NCBI RefSeq assembly: GCF_019458805.1
Contig: NZ_JAIBOA010000001.1
Coordinates: forward strand, 1-64,000
Length of the DNA stretch: 64,000 nt
Direction of reading: 5' to 3'
DNA from: Actinomadura parmotrematis
GTDB taxonomy: Bacteria; Actinomycetota; Actinomycetes; Streptosporangiales; Streptosporangiaceae
Shown in pieces: positions 16,424 to 24,122 of this stretch; position 1 is the stretch's first letter; every line of letters begins with the position of its first letter. Both the position numbers and the translations under genes were made by a program. The notes below the pieces were generated by a model. The model was not told where the DNA came from. It saw nothing but the letters and a program-made list of their open reading frames with translations, and did not search any database.

Positions 16424-18694
16424 GTGGGCGGACCGGTCGGGTTCGGGGAGCTGCTGCGGGACCACCGCCTGGCGGCGGGCCTGACGATCGAGGGGCTGGC
16501 GGACGCGTCCGGGGTGAGCGTCCGCGCGATCGGCGACATGGAGCGCGGCCGGAGCCGCTCGCCGCAGCGGCGGAGCGTCGCCGCGCTCGCGGCCGCCCTC
16601 GGGCTGCCCGCCGGGGCGCGCGAGGAGCTGGCGGACGCCGCGCGCGGCGGGCGCCGCCCGGCCCCCGCCGCGCCGGGCGGGGTGAGCGGGGTGTCCGGCC
16701 TGCCGCGCGGCGTCCGCGACTTCACCGGCCGGGCGGCCGAGCTCGGCGTCCTGGACCGGCTGGCGGGCGCGGCCGGCGGCCCCGGCCCGGTGGTGGTCGC
16801 GGCCCTGTCGGGCGGCCCCGGCCTCGGCAAGACCGCCCTCGCGGTCCGCGCGGCCGAGCACCTCGCGCCCGCCTTCCCCGGCGGGAGCCTGTTCGTGGAC
16901 CTGCGCGGCATGGACGAGGCGCCGCTCGCGCCGGGCGACGCGCTCGCCCGCCTCCTGCACGGCCTCGGCGTCGCCGACCGGCACGTCCCGCGCGACCTCC
17001 AGGAGCGCGCGGGCCTCTACCGGACGCTGCTGCGCGACCGCCGGGCGCTGATCGTCCTGGACAACGCCGCGGACGAGGCGCAGGTGCGGCCGCTGCTGCC
17101 CGGCGACGGCCCGGGGATGGTGCTGCTGACCAGCCGCCGCACCCTGGCCGGGCTGGAGGGCGTGCACCACCTGCCGCTGCCGGAGATGACCTCCGGCGAG
17201 GCGGTGGCGCTGCTGCGCACGATCCTCACCGCGGTCCGGCCGGGCACCGCCGGCGACGCCGAGCTGGCCGGGATCGCCCGGCTCTGCGGCAACCTGCCGC
17301 TCGCCCTGCGGATCGCCGCGAACCGGCTGCTCAGCCGCCCCGCCTGGAGCGTCGCCGACCTCGCCGCCCGCCTCGCCGGCGAGGAGCGGCGGCTCCAGGC
17401 GCTGTCGGCCGGCGACCTGCACATCGCCGCCGCGTTCGCGCTGTCCTACCGGCAGCTGTCGGAGGGCGCCCGGACGGCGTTCCGGCGGCTCGCGCCGATC
17501 CCCGGCCCGCACTTCGGCGCGCCCCTCGCCGCGCTCCTCGCCGGGACCGGCACCGCCGAGTGCGAGGAGGCGCTGGAGGAGCTGGTCGAGCTCGGGCTGC
17601 TCCAGATGCCCGACCACGGCCGCTACCGGCTGCACGACCTCGTCCGCCTGTTCGCCCGCGACCGCTTCACCGCCGAGGAGGACGGCGGCGCGCGGCGGCG
17701 CCTGCGCGAGGAGATGGAGGACCGCCTCCTGCACACCGCGATCCAGGCCGGGCGCTGGTTCGAGCCCGGCTACGGCGCCCCGCCCGACGACCCCGGCCTC
17801 GCCCCGCTGGAGACCTCCGCCGAGGCGCTGGCCTGGTTGCAAGCCGAGAGCGTCCACTGGCTGCCGGCGCTGCGCTCGGCGGCGGCCGCCGGACGCCACC
17901 GGCGGGTCGCCGACACCGCCGAGGCCATGCACTGGTTCTCCGAGCGCTGGACGCACTGGGGACACTGGACCGAGGTGTTCGGGCTCGCCGCGGCCGCCGG
18001 CCGCGCCCTCGGCGACCCCGCCCTGGAGGCCACCCACCTCAACTACCTGTCGTGGGCGGCGTCGGTCGCCGAGGGCCGCCACCGGGAGGGCGTCGACCAC
18101 GCCCTGGCCGCCCTGGACCTGGCGCGCGCGGCGGGCGACGCCCGCCAGGAGGCGTGGTCGTTCGCCTACGTGGCGTTCGCGCTCCGCCACCTCGGCGAGT
18201 GGGAGCGGGTCGCCGACCACGCCGGGCGGGCCGCCGCGATGTTCGAGCGGCTCGGCGACTGGGACGGCTACCCGCAGGCGGTCAACGTCCGCGGCGACGC
18301 GCTCCGCCACCTCGGCCGCCCGGAGGAGGCCCTCCGCGACCACCTGGCCCTCATCGCCGTCCTCACCGACCCCTCCTACGCCGGGACGCCGAGCGTGCGG
18401 GAGCAGACCCTCGGCCTCACCTTGCGGCGCCTCGGCGAGTGCAGCGCCGCCCTCGGCCGCTGGGACGAGGCCGCCGCGTACTACGCGCGGGCCGTCCCGC
18501 CGCTGCGCGACCAGCGCATCCTCGCGGCGGTGCCGTCCGTGCAGCGCCTGCTCGGCGGCGCCCTCGCCCGGCTGGAGCGCTGGGCCGAGGCCCGCGCGGC
18601 GCTCGGCGAGGCCGTCGGCGGGTTCGAGCTGGTCGGCGAGCGGCTCCTCGCCGGGGAGGTCCGCGCCGAGATCGCCGCCCTGCCCGCCGGGTGA
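16424..18694 (+). CDS. XRE-type HTH / NB-ARC ATPase regulator with TPR-like C terminus
   Basis: About 756 residues. The N-terminal 60 form a Cro/C1 helix-turn-helix (GELLRDHRLAAGLTIEGLADA, ending VRAIGDMERGR). An NB-ARC STAND ATPase follows, with Walker A GGPGLGKTALAV, Walker B RALIVLDNAAD, a LTSRR sensor and the GNLPLALRI box. The C-terminal third is TPR-like (repeated ALxxLGxxxxA helices). This architecture is common in actinomycetes as stress or antibiotic-cluster regulators. GTG at 16424 follows GGGGGGA; an upstream in-frame GTG at 16385 would add 13 Gly-rich residues. It converges on the NACHT gene with a 10-bp gap. Confidence 0.88.
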   Translation: MGGPVGFGELLRDHRLAAGLTIEGLADASGVSVRAIGDMERGRSRSPQRRSVAALAAALGLPAGAREELADAARGGRRPAPAAPGGVSGVSGLPRGVRDFTGRAAELGVLDRLAGAAGGPGPVVVAALSGGPGLGKTALAVRAAEHLAPAFPGGSLFVDLRGMDEAPLAPGDALARLLHGLGVADRHVPRDLQERAGLYRTLLRDRRALIVLDNAADEAQVRPLLPGDGPGMVLLTSRRTLAGLEGVHHLPLPEMTSGEAVALLRTILTAVRPGTAGDAELAGIARLCGNLPLALRIAANRLLSRPAWSVADLAARLAGEERRLQALSAGDLHIAAAFALSYRQLSEGARTAFRRLAPIPGPHFGAPLAALLAGTGTAECEEALEELVELGLLQMPDHGRYRLHDLVRLFARDRFTAEEDGGARRRLREEMEDRLLHTAIQAGRWFEPGYGAPPDDPGLAPLETSAEALAWLQAESVHWLPALRSAAAAGRHRRVADTAEAMHWFSERWTHWGHWTEVFGLAAAAGRALGDPALEATHLNYLSWAASVAEGRHREGVDHALAALDLARAAGDARQEAWSFAYVAFALRHLGEWERVADHAGRAAAMFERLGDWDGYPQAVNVRGDALRHLGRPEEALRDHLALIAVLTDPSYAGTPSVREQTLGLTLRRLGECSAALGRWDEAAAYYARAVPPLRDQRILAAVPSVQRLLGGALARLERWAEARAALGEAVGGFELVGERLLAGEVRAEIAALPAG

Positions 18695-18704
18695 CGGCGG
18701 GAGG

Positions 18705-21662
18705 TCAGCCGGTGGCGAGGACGATCGACTCCACCGGCTGCGTCCGCCCCGTCCGGCGGCGCTCCACCCACACGGCCGCCGCCGCGATGTCGATGTAGAC
18801 CTTGTCGGCCACCGACGCGCCCGGCACGGCGAGCGCGACCAGCCGCAGCGTCCGCGCCGCCCGCGCGTCGAAGGGCGTGGACCGGTCGAACACCTCGCCG
18901 GCGAGCCGCACCACCTCCTCGTTGACGGTCTGCGACCAGCGCGCCGCGTACGGGCGCTCGGGCTGGCCGGCGCGGTCGGGCAGCAGCAGCGGCGTCCAGG
19001 AGATCCCGAGCAGGTGCGGCAGGCCGGTGAGCTGCGCCGCCGTCGGCCACGCCGCGGTCACGCCGTCGATCAGCGTCTCGGCGCGGTGCGGGACGGTGCG
19101 GAACGCGCGGCGCAGCCGCTCGCCGACCGCGACGTCGTCGACGGTGGCGCGGGCGAGCCGCACCGGCGCCGTCTCGCCCGTCCCCGCGTACGCCGCCGGG
19201 TGGCGGCGGCGGTCGCGGCGCAGCCCGGCGGCGAGGTCGCGGAGCGCCGGGCCGAGGTCGGGCAGCCCGGCGGGCGGGCCGTCCGGCGCGTCCAGCAGCG
19301 ACGACAGGCCGGCGACGAGCTCGGCGCCGAGGACGCGGGCGAGCGCGGCGGCCTGCCCGGGCTTGAGGTTGCCCGCCAGCGACGGCAGCGCGTCGCGGAC
19401 CCGCTGCTCCTCCAGGTCGTAGGCCAGGTCGAGGCGCAGCTCGGGGACGGTGCCGTCGAGCAGCCCCGAGCCGCGGACCTCCCCGAGGCCGGCGGCGACG
19501 GCGGGCAGCCGCGCGAGGGCGCGGGCCGCCTCGGGGTCGCCGGACTCCTCGGCGAGCCGCTGCGCGAACACCGCGACCGTCCGCGCCCACAGCAGCGACA
19601 TCGCGGCGAGCGAGGCGCGGATGCGCGGCAGGTCGGCGTCCAGGGACCGCGCGACGAGGCCCGGCGACAGGGCGTGCGGGTCGGGGGCGTCCGGCGGCCG
19701 CCAGAGGACGGGCGCCTCGGCGGCGGCGTCCGGCCGCACCCACAGGCAGTGCCCGCCGGGCGGCAGCAGGTCGCGGACCCGGCGGTCCTCGACCTCGGCG
19801 CGGTAGGGCAGCCGGTGGCGGCCGCCGGTCAGCCCGTTCACCCAGTCGACGAACGCGACGGCGTCCTCGGCGCGCACGCCGGTGACGGCGGCGTCGGGGT
19901 CGCGGTCGCCGGGCGCGCGGTCGGGGTCGTGGCCCGGCCGCGCGTCGAGGAACTGCGCGTACATGGCCTCCGACACCGGCTGGACGCAGAGCCGCCCGCC
20001 GCTCGCCACCGGGAACGTCTGGCGGAGGCGCCGCGCCGTCGCCGCCGCGCCCGCCTCGGCGCGGCGGGCCGGGTCCAGGTCCGAGCCGGGCGCCAGCAGG
20101 GCGTTCAGCTCGGCGCGGAGGGCCGGGTCGAGCTCGTCGCCCTCGTCGGCGCAGGCGAGCGCGAGCTCCAGCGCGACCGCGCCGCCCGCGCCGTGCGCGG
20201 CGTCCAGGCAGGCCCGGACGAGGGGCCCGGCGTCGGAGCGGGCGGCGTACATCAGCGCGCACTCGCGCCACCAGTCGTCGGTGACCGACCCGGTGAGCGC
20301 GTCCACCGGGCCGTCGGCGGCGATCCGCTCGGCGGCCAGGTACTCCTGGAACGCCGGCTGCGCGAACGCCGCCCGGTCGCCGGGCCGCTCGGCGAGCAGC
20401 CCGCCCGCGCCGCCGCGCAGCACCGGGTCGAGGCCGTCGCGGGGCACGTCGCGGACCCGGTCGCGCATCATCGCGTAGGCCAGCTCGCGGAGCGGCCCGG
20501 CGGCGTCCGGCGCGCCGGGGACGTCGCAGACCGCCGCGAGCAGGGCGAGGCGGTCGGCGGGCGGGACGGCGCCGCGCCGGTCCAGGTTGGCGATCATGGT
20601 GAGGGACAGCGGGGCGGCGATCGCGCCGTCCAGGGCGGGCGCGGCGCGCAGCCGCTCGCGCAGCTCGCCCGCCGCGCGGTCGGGGGCGTCCTCGACGGGC
20701 GCCGCGCCGCGCCCGGCCGGCTCGACCGCTCGGTACCAGCCGCGCAGGAACGCGGTGACCTGCTCGCCGGTCAGCCCGCGCGTCTCCACCACCCGCGCGC
20801 CCTCGACGGGGGCCGCCCGGTAGGCGGCGGCGCGGGCGGCGACGACGACGTCGTTGCCGGGCAGCTCGCGGGCCTGCCGCGCGATCCAGGCGGCGACGGC
20901 GCGGCGGTCCGCGAGATCGGCGACCTCGTCCAGGCCGTCGAGCAGGACGGTGCAGGCGCCGGCGGCCAGCCGCTCGGCGAACCAGTCCGGCGCGCGGTCG
21001 GCGGGGACCTTGCCGGCGGAGGCGGCGGCCAGCTCGGCGAGGCCCGTCCCCGGTTCGGCGACGATCCGCGCCGCGTGGTCGCGCAGGCAGAGCAGGACCG
21101 GCACGGGGCGGCGCGCGCCGTCGGGGGACAGGGCGAGCCGCAGCGCCGTCCGCCGCAGCAGCGCTGTCCGGCCGCCGCCGGGCTCGCCGACGAGCGCGAG
21201 GACGCACGGCTCGGCGCCGCCGATCAGCGACGACAGCGGCACCCGCTCGCCCGGCCCGCCGTCGCGCGGGGTGACGTCCACCGCGACGTCCTCCAGCAGC
21301 GGCGCCGCGAACGCCGCCGGCGCGGCCTGGCGCGCGTCGCCGCGCAGCTCGGCGGCCAGCGACCGCGCGTAAGCTTCGCCGAAGCGGCCGGAGCTGCGGG
21401 TCAGCTTGCGCTCGGCCCGGTCCCGCCGCCGCTCGCGGCGCCCCGGCGCGGCCATGAACGCCGCCACCACCGCGTAGCAGAGCAGCAGCACGACGGCGAT
21501 CGCGATGTTCGCGGCGACGATCGGCCAGAGCGCCACCGCCAGCAGTGGCGGGAGCAGCAGAGCGACCACCCAGAGCAGGCGCCGCGCGCGGCGCGGCGGG
21601 GTCCCCTCCGGGCCGCCGCTCGCGGCGGGATCGGTCCGGACGGTGTCGTCGGTCTCGGTCAT
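18705..21662 (-). CDS. membrane-anchored NACHT NTPase with FGE-like segment
   Basis: A 985-residue protein. Two adjacent hydrophobic helices lie at about residues 29-70, followed by a basic linker. The NACHT-type P-loop is at 159-166 (GEPGGGRT), with Arg165 where Lys is usual, and Walker B CTVLLDGLDEVAD follows at about 238-249. Leu/Ala-rich helices follow, with the WWRECALMYAARSD element seen after bacterial NACHT modules. Around 540-640 a segment (QPVSEAMYAQFL, then GVRAEDAVAFVDWVN and RLPYRAEVED) looks like an FGE-sulfatase/SUMF1 fold. Bacterial NACHT proteins include anti-phage sensors. ATPase competence and defence function are unproven here. Confidence 0.78.
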   Translation of the reverse strand: MTETDDTVRTDPAASGGPEGTPPRRARRLLWVVALLLPPLLAVALWPIVAANIAIAVVLLLCYAVVAAFMAAPGRRERRRDRAERKLTRSSGRFGEAYARSLAAELRGDARQAAPAAFAAPLLEDVAVDVTPRDGGPGERVPLSSLIGGAEPCVLALVGEPGGGRTALLRRTALRLALSPDGARRPVPVLLCLRDHAARIVAEPGTGLAELAAASAGKVPADRAPDWFAERLAAGACTVLLDGLDEVADLADRRAVAAWIARQARELPGNDVVVAARAAAYRAAPVEGARVVETRGLTGEQVTAFLRGWYRAVEPAGRGAAPVEDAPDRAAGELRERLRAAPALDGAIAAPLSLTMIANLDRRGAVPPADRLALLAAVCDVPGAPDAAGPLRELAYAMMRDRVRDVPRDGLDPVLRGGAGGLLAERPGDRAAFAQPAFQEYLAAERIAADGPVDALTGSVTDDWWRECALMYAARSDAGPLVRACLDAAHGAGGAVALELALACADEGDELDPALRAELNALLAPGSDLDPARRAEAGAAATARRLRQTFPVASGGRLCVQPVSEAMYAQFLDARPGHDPDRAPGDRDPDAAVTGVRAEDAVAFVDWVNGLTGGRHRLPYRAEVEDRRVRDLLPPGGHCLWVRPDAAAEAPVLWRPPDAPDPHALSPGLVARSLDADLPRIRASLAAMSLLWARTVAVFAQRLAEESGDPEAARALARLPAVAAGLGEVRGSGLLDGTVPELRLDLAYDLEEQRVRDALPSLAGNLKPGQAAALARVLGAELVAGLSSLLDAPDGPPAGLPDLGPALRDLAAGLRRDRRRHPAAYAGTGETAPVRLARATVDDVAVGERLRRAFRTVPHRAETLIDGVTAAWPTAAQLTGLPHLLGISWTPLLLPDRAGQPERPYAARWSQTVNEEVVRLAGEVFDRSTPFDARAARTLRLVALAVPGASVADKVYIDIAAAAVWVERRRTGRTQPVESIVLATG

Positions 21663-21804
21663 CGGGCTCCTCGGTTCAGGCCCGATTCTAGGGAGCCCGT
21701 CCCGGTATGAGGAGGGTCGTCGCGCCCGCGCGCTCGCCCGTTCCGGCGTGCGGTGTCCGACCCGCGAAGTACGGTAAGGCCGTCAGGGGAAGAAGGGGCC
21801 TGCC

Positions 21805-22191
21805 GTGAAGCTGCTGACCGCCACCAACACGACTCAGGGCTACCGGGACAACGATTTCGACTGGTGCGTCGAGGGCGAGCTCGTCCACATCGGCGTCGTG
21901 TGCGCCCGCGACCGCGACGACCCCGACGGCGGCTGCGGCTGCGGCCGCGCGTTCGCGGGGCTGAACTCCCACCGCGCCACCACCACCGCGATGGTCCGCG
22001 AGGTCCCCGGCTTCACCGAGGCCGACTACCGCGAGGCCATCCGCAGCAGCCTGGAGCAGCAGGGCTACGACCCCTCCTACGCCGAGCACGAGGCGGCCAC
22101 CCTGCGCACCCTCGTCCGCGACTGGCCGGTGGGGGTCATCGTCGAACGCCGGCTGGATGAGATCGTGGTGCGGCAGGTGGTCCAGCCGTAG
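21805..22191 (+). CDS. conserved hypothetical protein (128 aa)
   Basis: A small soluble protein of 128 residues that resembles a widespread actinobacterial family of unknown function (recently numbered among the DUF77xx families; I am not certain of the number). Visible features are an acidic N-terminal half with [16 protein letters not shown], a Cys/Gly cluster [21 protein letters not shown], and helical C-terminal text with VGVIVERR. The CxCxR-like cluster may bind a metal, but no catalytic motif is recognisable. No signal peptide. It precedes the thiamine-binding-fold gene by 25 bp, so the two may be co-transcribed. Confidence 0.75.
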   Translation: MKLLTATNTTQGYRDNDFDWCVEGELVHIGVVCARDRDDPDGGCGCGRAFAGLNSHRATTTAMVREVPGFTEADYREAIRSSLEQQGYDPSYAEHEAATLRTLVRDWPVGVIVERRLDEIVVRQVVQP

Positions 22192-22216
22192 GGGGGACCG
22201 CGGAGAGGGGGAGGCC

Positions 22217-22513
22217 ATGCTGGTCGCGTTCTCGGTGACGCCGCTCGGGACCGGGGAGGACGTCGGGGAGATCGTCGCGGAGGCGGTCCGGGTGGTGCGG
22301 GCGAGCGGCCTGCCGAACCGCACCGACGCCATGTTCACCACCGTCGAGGGCGAGTGGGACGAGGTGATGGCGGTCGTCAAGGCCGCCACCGACGCCGTCG
22401 CCGCGCGGGCGCCGCGCGTCAGCCTCGTCGTCAAGGCCGACCTGCGGCCCGGCGTCCGGGACGCCCTGACGGCGAAGGTCGAGACGGTCGAGCGGCACCT
22501 CGCCGCGGAGTGA
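22217..22513 (+). CDS. MTH1187/YkoF-like thiamine-binding family protein
   Basis: A 98-residue protein of the thiamine-BP (MTH1187/YqgV) family, a ferredoxin-like fold that forms multimers and in some members binds thiamine or hydroxymethylpyrimidine. Family marks are the opening [22 protein letters not shown], the [17 protein letters not shown] stretch and a C-terminal VETVERHL helix. ATG at 22217 follows GAGGGGGAGG closely. No thiamine biosynthesis or transport genes are nearby, so its physiological ligand is open. Confidence 0.85.
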   Translation: MLVAFSVTPLGTGEDVGEIVAEAVRVVRASGLPNRTDAMFTTVEGEWDEVMAVVKAATDAVAARAPRVSLVVKADLRPGVRDALTAKVETVERHLAAE

Positions 22514-22596
22514 GCCCGCCGGGCGGCCCGCAATGAACCCGCCGGTGTGCGGCAAAGGCGTTGGAGATCACCGGTCGCGGGCGGGGCGGCGCTGGC

Positions 22597-22609
22597 TAGG
22601 TTGCTGCCC
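22597..22609 (+). promoter_or_regulatory. candidate leaderless -10 element
   Basis: TAGGTT (22597-22602) is followed by 7 nt and the ATG at 22610, with no purine-rich ribosome site between. This supports a leaderless transcript for the small gene downstream. Confidence 0.45.
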
Positions 22610-22879
22610 ATGTCGAACAACGCGGCGCACGAGATGTCCCCGGCGCAGGCCCGGCTGGCGGGGCGTTTCGCCGGCAACCCCGGGGATCCCGGCATGGCCG
22701 GCGCCACCTACGCCGGGCAGCAGGTCATGACGGGCAAGGAGCTGGATCCCGCGGTCACCGGGCTGATCGCCTGGCTGCCGCCGGCGGGCGGCGCGCTCAC
22801 CGCGGCCGCCATCGACCGGTGGACCGAGGCGGCCCGCTCGGTCCTCACGCTCGCCTACGTGTCGGGCGGCGAGGAGTAG
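22610..22879 (+). CDS. small hypothetical protein (89 aa)
   Basis: I do not recognise a named family. The 89 residues are soluble, Ala/Gly-rich and begin MSNNAAHEMSPAQARLAGRF; a central DPAVTGLIAWLPPAGG is followed by a helix (AAIDRWTEAARSVLTLAYV). Coding character is good: third-position GC is high across the frame and it starts right after a candidate leaderless promoter. It ends about 100 bp before the PucR-type regulator on the same strand. Confidence 0.6.
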   Translation: MSNNAAHEMSPAQARLAGRFAGNPGDPGMAGATYAGQQVMTGKELDPAVTGLIAWLPPAGGALTAAAIDRWTEAARSVLTLAYVSGGEE

Positions 22880-22982
22880 GGCGGCGGGCCGGGGCGGGCG
22901 GCGGGGGCTGTACCGGGCGGGAGGATCTTCGTAGCCTGGCAGCCCCCGACCCGTTCGGCCCGATCCCGTCTGGAGGCGCCCG

Positions 22983-24122
22983 GTGGCCAGGTCCGCGGCC
23001 GTCGCCGAGACCCTGGGCTGCCTGGTGCGCGAGGCCGAGGCGGTCGTGGACCTGGTGCTGGACCGGGTGGCCGCCGAGATCCCCTCCTACGCGCGCGTCC
23101 CGCGCGCCCTGCTGCGGCCGGGCGTCGCCGCGAGCGTCCGCGACGGCATCGCCTTCCTCATGGACGGCGAGGGCCGCGGCCTGGACGCGGCGGCCGCCGG
23201 CGCCGACCGGGCGGCCCGCGGCATCCCCGTCGAGGACGTGCTGCGCGCCTACCGCGTCGGCGTCCGCACCGTGTGGGAGCGGTTCGCGGGGGAGGCCCGG
23301 CGGCGGTCCGCCGACCCCGACGAGATCCTCGCCCTGGCCGAGCGGGTGTGGGAGTGGGCCGACGACGTCATGGTCCGCGCCGCCCGCGAGCACCGGCGCG
23401 TCGAGCTGGAGACCGCGCTCGACGCGCAGCGGCGGCGCGGCGCGTTCATCCGGGCCGTCCTGTCGGGGACGCAGAGCCCCGAGTCGCTGCCCGCGCAGGC
23501 CGCCGCGTTCGGCCTGGACCCCGACCGCGCGTACGTGCCGTTCCGGGCGCGCGGCCCCGGCGACGCGCGCGCCATCGTCACCGCGCTCGTCCCCTACCTG
23601 CCGCACACCGCGCCGCCCGTCACCCTGCTGGACGGCGACGTCGCCGGGCTCCTCGCCCGCCGGCCCGCCGCGCTCCCGGAGGGCGTCGTCGTCGGCGTCG
23701 GCCCGGCCGTGCGGCCCGCCGCCGCGCGCCCGGCGTTCGAGCAGGCGTCCCGCGCGCTGGACGCCGCCGCCCGCTTCGGGCTGACCGGCGTGCACGACCT
23801 CGCCGGGCTCGGCCTGCGCGCCGCCGTCGTCGCCGAACGGGAGGTCGGCGCGCTGCTGCACGAGCGCTACCTCGCGCCGCTGCGCGCGCTGCCCGACATC
23901 GAGCGGACCCTCGTCGCCTACCTGGCGGGCGGGATGCACGTGGAGGACACCGCGCGGGCCCTCTACGTGCACCCCAACACGCTGCGCAACAGGCTGCGCC
24001 GGTTCGAGGAGCTGACCGGCGCCGACCTGCGCGACCACGGCACGCTCGCCGAGCTGTGGTGGGCGCTGGCCTATCAGGGCGTGATCACGCAGGGCGCGCC
24101 GCCGCACACGTCCACGACCTGA
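22983..24122 (+). CDS. PucR-family transcriptional regulator
   Basis: A 379-residue regulator with a RsbRD/GGDEF-like N-terminal sensor half and a C-terminal PucR helix-turn-helix (LVAYLAGGMHVEDTARALYV, then HPNTLRNRLRRFEELTG). PucR in Bacillus controls purine catabolism, but actinomycete members control varied catabolic genes. The GTG at 22983 follows GGAGG in TCTGGAGGCGCCC. Its last 49 bp overlap the 3' end of the convergent secreted hydrolase gene, so the two messages are antisense there. The target is unknown; the overlapping hydrolase is a candidate. Confidence 0.88.
   Translation: MARSAAVAETLGCLVREAEAVVDLVLDRVAAEIPSYARVPRALLRPGVAASVRDGIAFLMDGEGRGLDAAAAGADRAARGIPVEDVLRAYRVGVRTVWERFAGEARRRSADPDEILALAERVWEWADDVMVRAAREHRRVELETALDAQRRRGAFIRAVLSGTQSPESLPAQAAAFGLDPDRAYVPFRARGPGDARAIVTALVPYLPHTAPPVTLLDGDVAGLLARRPAALPEGVVVGVGPAVRPAAARPAFEQASRALDAAARFGLTGVHDLAGLGLRAAVVAEREVGALLHERYLAPLRALPDIERTLVAYLAGGMHVEDTARALYVHPNTLRNRLRRFEELTGADLRDHGTLAELWWALAYQGVITQGAPPHTSTT

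Noticed and set aside
13488..21662. Secondary-metabolite cluster suggested by the density of LAL and NB-ARC regulators
   Set aside because: No polyketide, NRPS, terpene, RiPP precursor or tailoring genes accompany them in the window.
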